64,000 nucleotides of DNA, taken from Bacillota bacterium (GTDB lineage: Bacteria > Bacillota > Clostridia > Peptostreptococcales > Anaerovoracaceae). Position 1 is the first letter of the stretch. Each line of letters starts with the position of its first letter. This document shows positions 61,899 through 64,000 of the stretch, piece after piece. Under the pieces are notes generated by a model, which was given only the letters and a program-made list of their open reading frames with translations, was not told the DNA's origin and did no database searches. The position numbers were made by a program, and so were the translations under genes. The stretch is taken from NCBI GenBank assembly GCA_028724585.1, contig JAQYCQ010000037.1, positions 16,909 through 80,908 of the forward strand, read 5' to 3'.

Positions 61899-62474
61899 CT
61901 ATTTTTTACTGGCATCACTGCCGAAAAGCCGCCCGAGCAGTCTGCCGAATGAAACCGCCGCCGGCTCATCGTGGCTCAGGGACTTTTTATGCCTGCGCTC
62001 TGTATCCAGCCTCCTTACAGTATCCACCTGCATGACCTGAGCTGCCCTGAGGCTGTCAGTCAGGCTTCTCATCCCGGATGAAAGCTCTTTTATGCACTCA
62101 GTCGACTTATTCAGCGACTCCATGAGGCTTTTTCTCTGGCCATCCAGCTCGGCTATGCGCCTGTCTTTAGCTGAAGACTCCGCCTGGGACTCTGCCAGCT
62201 TTTTCTCCAGTTCGGCTATCCTGGCTCTGAGCTCAGCGTCATCCGCGCTGATCACGACCGTGTCAGCCGGTATAACAGCCCTTGCCTGGTCAGATTCCGC
62301 GTCATCCTCTGCGGCGAAAGCCTTCTTCATCTTCCTGACTTCCTCATCAGCGAAATACATAGTCTTTCCCGAGCCTATATAGTGGTATCTGGGATTGTTC
62401 GCTCTTATATACCTGTAGATCCTCTGGCGGCTGACCCCCAGCTCTTCAGAGATCTGTCTCACTGTCATATCCAT
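61899..62474 (-). CDS. HTH and coiled-coil DNA-binding protein of unknown role
   Basis: A 191-residue protein. Residues 3-28 are a helix-turn-helix (MTVRQISEELGVSRQRIYRYI) of the MerR/excisionase-like kind, followed by a wing-like RYHYIGSGKTMYFADEEV. Residues ~80-160 are a predicted coiled coil (ELRARIAELEKKLAESQAESSAKDRRIAELD). Such HTH-plus-coil proteins occur in plasmid partition or replication and in chromosomal regulators. No partner points to a function here. Confidence 0.7.
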   Translation of the reverse strand: MDMTVRQISEELGVSRQRIYRYIRANNPRYHYIGSGKTMYFADEEVRKMKKAFAAEDDAESDQARAVIPADTVVISADDAELRARIAELEKKLAESQAESSAKDRRIAELDGQRKSLMESLNKSTECIKELSSGMRSLTDSLRAAQVMQVDTVRRLDTERRHKKSLSHDEPAAVSFGRLLGRLFGSDASKK

Positions 62475-62826
62475 CGTTCACCCTCCGGGAGTCCCCCGCT
62501 CCCTAAAATCATTAATAATTAAATTTTATCATAACCTGCGGTTTCGTCAATTAAATGGAAGGTATATGATCACACAGCCCTCATGTTCTGCATTTTATTG
62601 CACATTCAGACACCCATCCGCGCCCTGTCATAGCTCAAAATATTTTGATCGGGAAAAAGGCATAGGCTATCATCTATACCAACCTTACCTAACTAAACCA
62701 AATAAAAATAGCTTATTTCAATTTAAAATGTTGCATATTGCATAAAATTTAATTATTATTAATTACGTAGAATAAATACAAAAAATAATTTCCACCGCAC
62801 GCAGTGCGGTCATGAGAGGCGGTGTC
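62475..62826. other. AT-rich divergent intergenic region
   Basis: This holds promoters for two divergent genes, which I cannot pin down in the AT-rich sequence. CTAACTAAA at 62689-62697 is the reverse complement of the TTTAGTTAG core seen upstream of the importer operon. A hairpin ACCGCAC-GCA-GTGCGGT (62794-62810) lies just before the ribosome binding site of the plus-strand regulator. Confidence 0.5.
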
Positions 62827-63732
62827 ATGAACAACAGACATATGAAGATCTTCGTACATGTCTACGAGAAGCTCAGTATGACTCTCGCTGCTGAAGCGCT
62901 CTACATCAGCCAGCCTTCAGTCAGCCAGGCGATAAAGGAGCTCGAGGAATACTACGGAGTCCGCCTTTTCGAACGTTATCCAAAAAGGCTGTACCCGACT
63001 CCGGAAGGTGATCTGCTCTACAATTACTGCAGGCAGATACTCGGCCTTTACGATGAAGCTAAAAAAGACATACTGTCCCTGACCGGCAAAGCGGCCATTT
63101 CTGTGGGCGCTAACATCTCTGCCGGGACGGTGCTGATTGAAAAATATATAGACAGGTTCCACGAAGAATACCCTGACGTCAAGATATTCGTCAAGGTAGC
63201 GGGATCATCAGCACTGACAAACATGCTGACTCGCCATCAGCTGGACTTCGCTCTTATCGAAGACCTGATCTTCGATACAAAACTTATCCAGAAGCCTTTC
63301 TATAACGACAGGATAGTTTTCATCTGCTCACCGGACGATCCGATGGCTTCGAAAAAGAACATTAAATTCGATGACCTGAGAGGAAGGGATTTCCTTCTCA
63401 GGAACAGAGGCGTCGGAGTCCGCGACAAGTTCGATTACCTGATGAAGCTTCACGATATAGAAGTGGAGCCGCTCTGGGAATCGACCAACACGAGAGCTCT
63501 CATAAACGCAGCAAAAGCCGGATACGGCATAGCGGTCCTCCCTTACCTGCTTGTCAGGGAAGATATTGAGAGCGGAAATGTAGCGCAGATGGATGTCGAA
63601 AGTGAAGCCCTCACCAGAAAGCTCAATATCACATACCACAAGGACAAGATATTCAATAAGTGGAGCAAAGAGCTGATCGACATCATAGAGTCATATTCCG
63701 AAGAGCCCGGACCAGACGGTCAGAGCGGCTGA
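62827..63732 (+). CDS. LysR-family transcriptional regulator
   Basis: The ATG at 62827 (MNNRHMKIFVHVYEKLSMTLAAEAL) follows GAGAGGCGG; a start five codons earlier is less likely. The winged HTH is at residues ~1-60 (YISQPSVSQAIKELEEYYGVRLFER) and the effector-binding domain follows; total 301 residues. It is divergent from the HTH/coiled-coil gene. No clearly linked target operon is visible inside the window. Confidence 0.93.
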   Translation: MNNRHMKIFVHVYEKLSMTLAAEALYISQPSVSQAIKELEEYYGVRLFERYPKRLYPTPEGDLLYNYCRQILGLYDEAKKDILSLTGKAAISVGANISAGTVLIEKYIDRFHEEYPDVKIFVKVAGSSALTNMLTRHQLDFALIEDLIFDTKLIQKPFYNDRIVFICSPDDPMASKKNIKFDDLRGRDFLLRNRGVGVRDKFDYLMKLHDIEVEPLWESTNTRALINAAKAGYGIAVLPYLLVREDIESGNVAQMDVESEALTRKLNITYHKDKIFNKWSKELIDIIESYSEEPGPDGQSG

Positions 63733-63772
63733 TCACAATATCGACAAGCCTTTCCTTTCAATATATATATTA

Positions 63773-63819
63773 AACTGAACTCCAGGTATTCGTTGCAGGT
63801 ACCGCTAAAGAGCTCAGTT
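63773..63819. terminator. Possible terminator-like inverted repeat after the LysR gene
   Basis: AACTGAACTC (63773-63782) and GAGCTCAGTT (63810-63819) are complementary at nine of ten positions, separated by 27 bases. Little of a T-run follows, so termination is uncertain. Confidence 0.35.
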
Positions 63820-63853
63820 CCCCTCCTTAGTAACAAAAAGCAGTAAAAACCCG

Positions 63854-64000
63854 TGTCTGAGTGGTATGCTACCCTCAAGTAGGACACTGAAAAGTGAAAC
63901 CGCTTGGGGGTGTTTTCATGCCTAGAAAAAGTAAAATTGATCCGGCTGAGAAGGTAAAAATTGTAGAAAAAGTTATCAGAGGAGAAATAGGTCTTAATGA
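63854..64000 (+). mobile_element. Left end of an IS3-family insertion sequence (continues past the window)
   Basis: Sequence from about 63854 (TGTCTGAG..., then CTCAAGTAGGACACTGAAAAG) looks like the terminus of an IS3-family element, followed by an OrfA gene. The exact left boundary is uncertain and the right end is outside the window. Confidence 0.6.
63918..64000 (+). CDS. IS3-family transposase OrfA, N-terminal fragment (partial)
   Basis: ATG at 63918 gives MPRKSKIDPAEKVKIVEKVIRGEIGLNE, the usual opening of an OrfA helix-turn-helix protein. It is cut off by the window end, so completeness cannot be judged. It is different from the decayed element at 48151-48470. Confidence 0.75.
   Translation, partial: MPRKSKIDPAEKVKIVEKVIRGEIGLN

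Noticed and set aside
1..64000. CRISPR array, prophage or rRNA operon
   Set aside because: No regularly spaced direct repeats, no phage structural genes and no rRNA sequence were seen anywhere in the window.

Overview
The window looks like chromosome from an anaerobic, probably gut-dwelling member of the Bacillota (class Clostridia). The evidence is the mraZ-to-murD cell-wall cluster with a PASTA-domain penicillin-binding protein and a meso-DAP type MurE (DNPR motif), a T-box leader in front of the trp operon, strong AGGAGG-type ribosome binding sites, S-layer homology domains, a bile salt hydrolase and oxygen-sensitive Fe-S enzymes. No species is named because no rRNA gene is present. There is no prophage and no CRISPR array.

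Layout. 1-9.4 kb (minus strand): cell-division/cell-wall cluster mraZ-rsmH-ftsL-pbp-murE-murF-mraY-murD, with murD running off the left edge. 9.9-20.5 kb (minus): an AroD-AroK fusion, a DUF2007 protein, thrS, ychF, lgt, a lipoprotein, a P-type ATPase and an aldo/keto reductase. 20.9-29.4 kb (plus): a flavin reductase-like protein, a phosphoribosyltransferase, then a T-box controlled trpEGDCFBA operon. 29.5-34.0 kb (minus): a small orphan gene, a methyltransferase, an isochorismatase-like hydrolase, a LysR regulator and metY.

34.0-45.9 kb (minus) is the most interesting part. It is one tightly coupled operon of eleven genes: a TM1266-like small protein, two NifH-like reductases, two pairs of NifD/NifK-like proteins arranged as H-K-D, H-K-D, then hypF-hypC-hypD-hypE. 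The hyp genes normally build the Fe(CN)2(CO) unit of [NiFe]-hydrogenase. Here there is no hydrogenase subunit, no hypA or hypB, and no nifB in the window. The operon starts with a structured leader ending in an intrinsic terminator, which could be a riboswitch or attenuator.

46.1-50.3 kb (minus): a PC4/YdbC-like protein, bile salt hydrolase, tRNA-Ser(GGA), a decayed insertion sequence, a small membrane protein, dut and a YitT/YczE-like membrane protein. 50.6-61.4 kb (minus): a FecCD-type metal-chelate ABC importer followed by MoxR, DUF58 and a DUF4129-like membrane protein, then an S-layer-anchored protein with a FecB-like domain. 61.9-64 kb: an HTH/coiled-coil protein, a LysR regulator, and the start of an IS3-type transposase.

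Across the whole window there is a family of short hairpins with a variable 6-bp stem and an almost invariant 3-nt loop (TCC, or GGA read on the other strand). They are often paired with a second short-loop hairpin. At least twenty are present, mostly between genes but some inside coding sequence (hypF, the DUF4129-like gene, a NifD-like gene). Two near-identical 105-bp elements begin and end with such hairpins.
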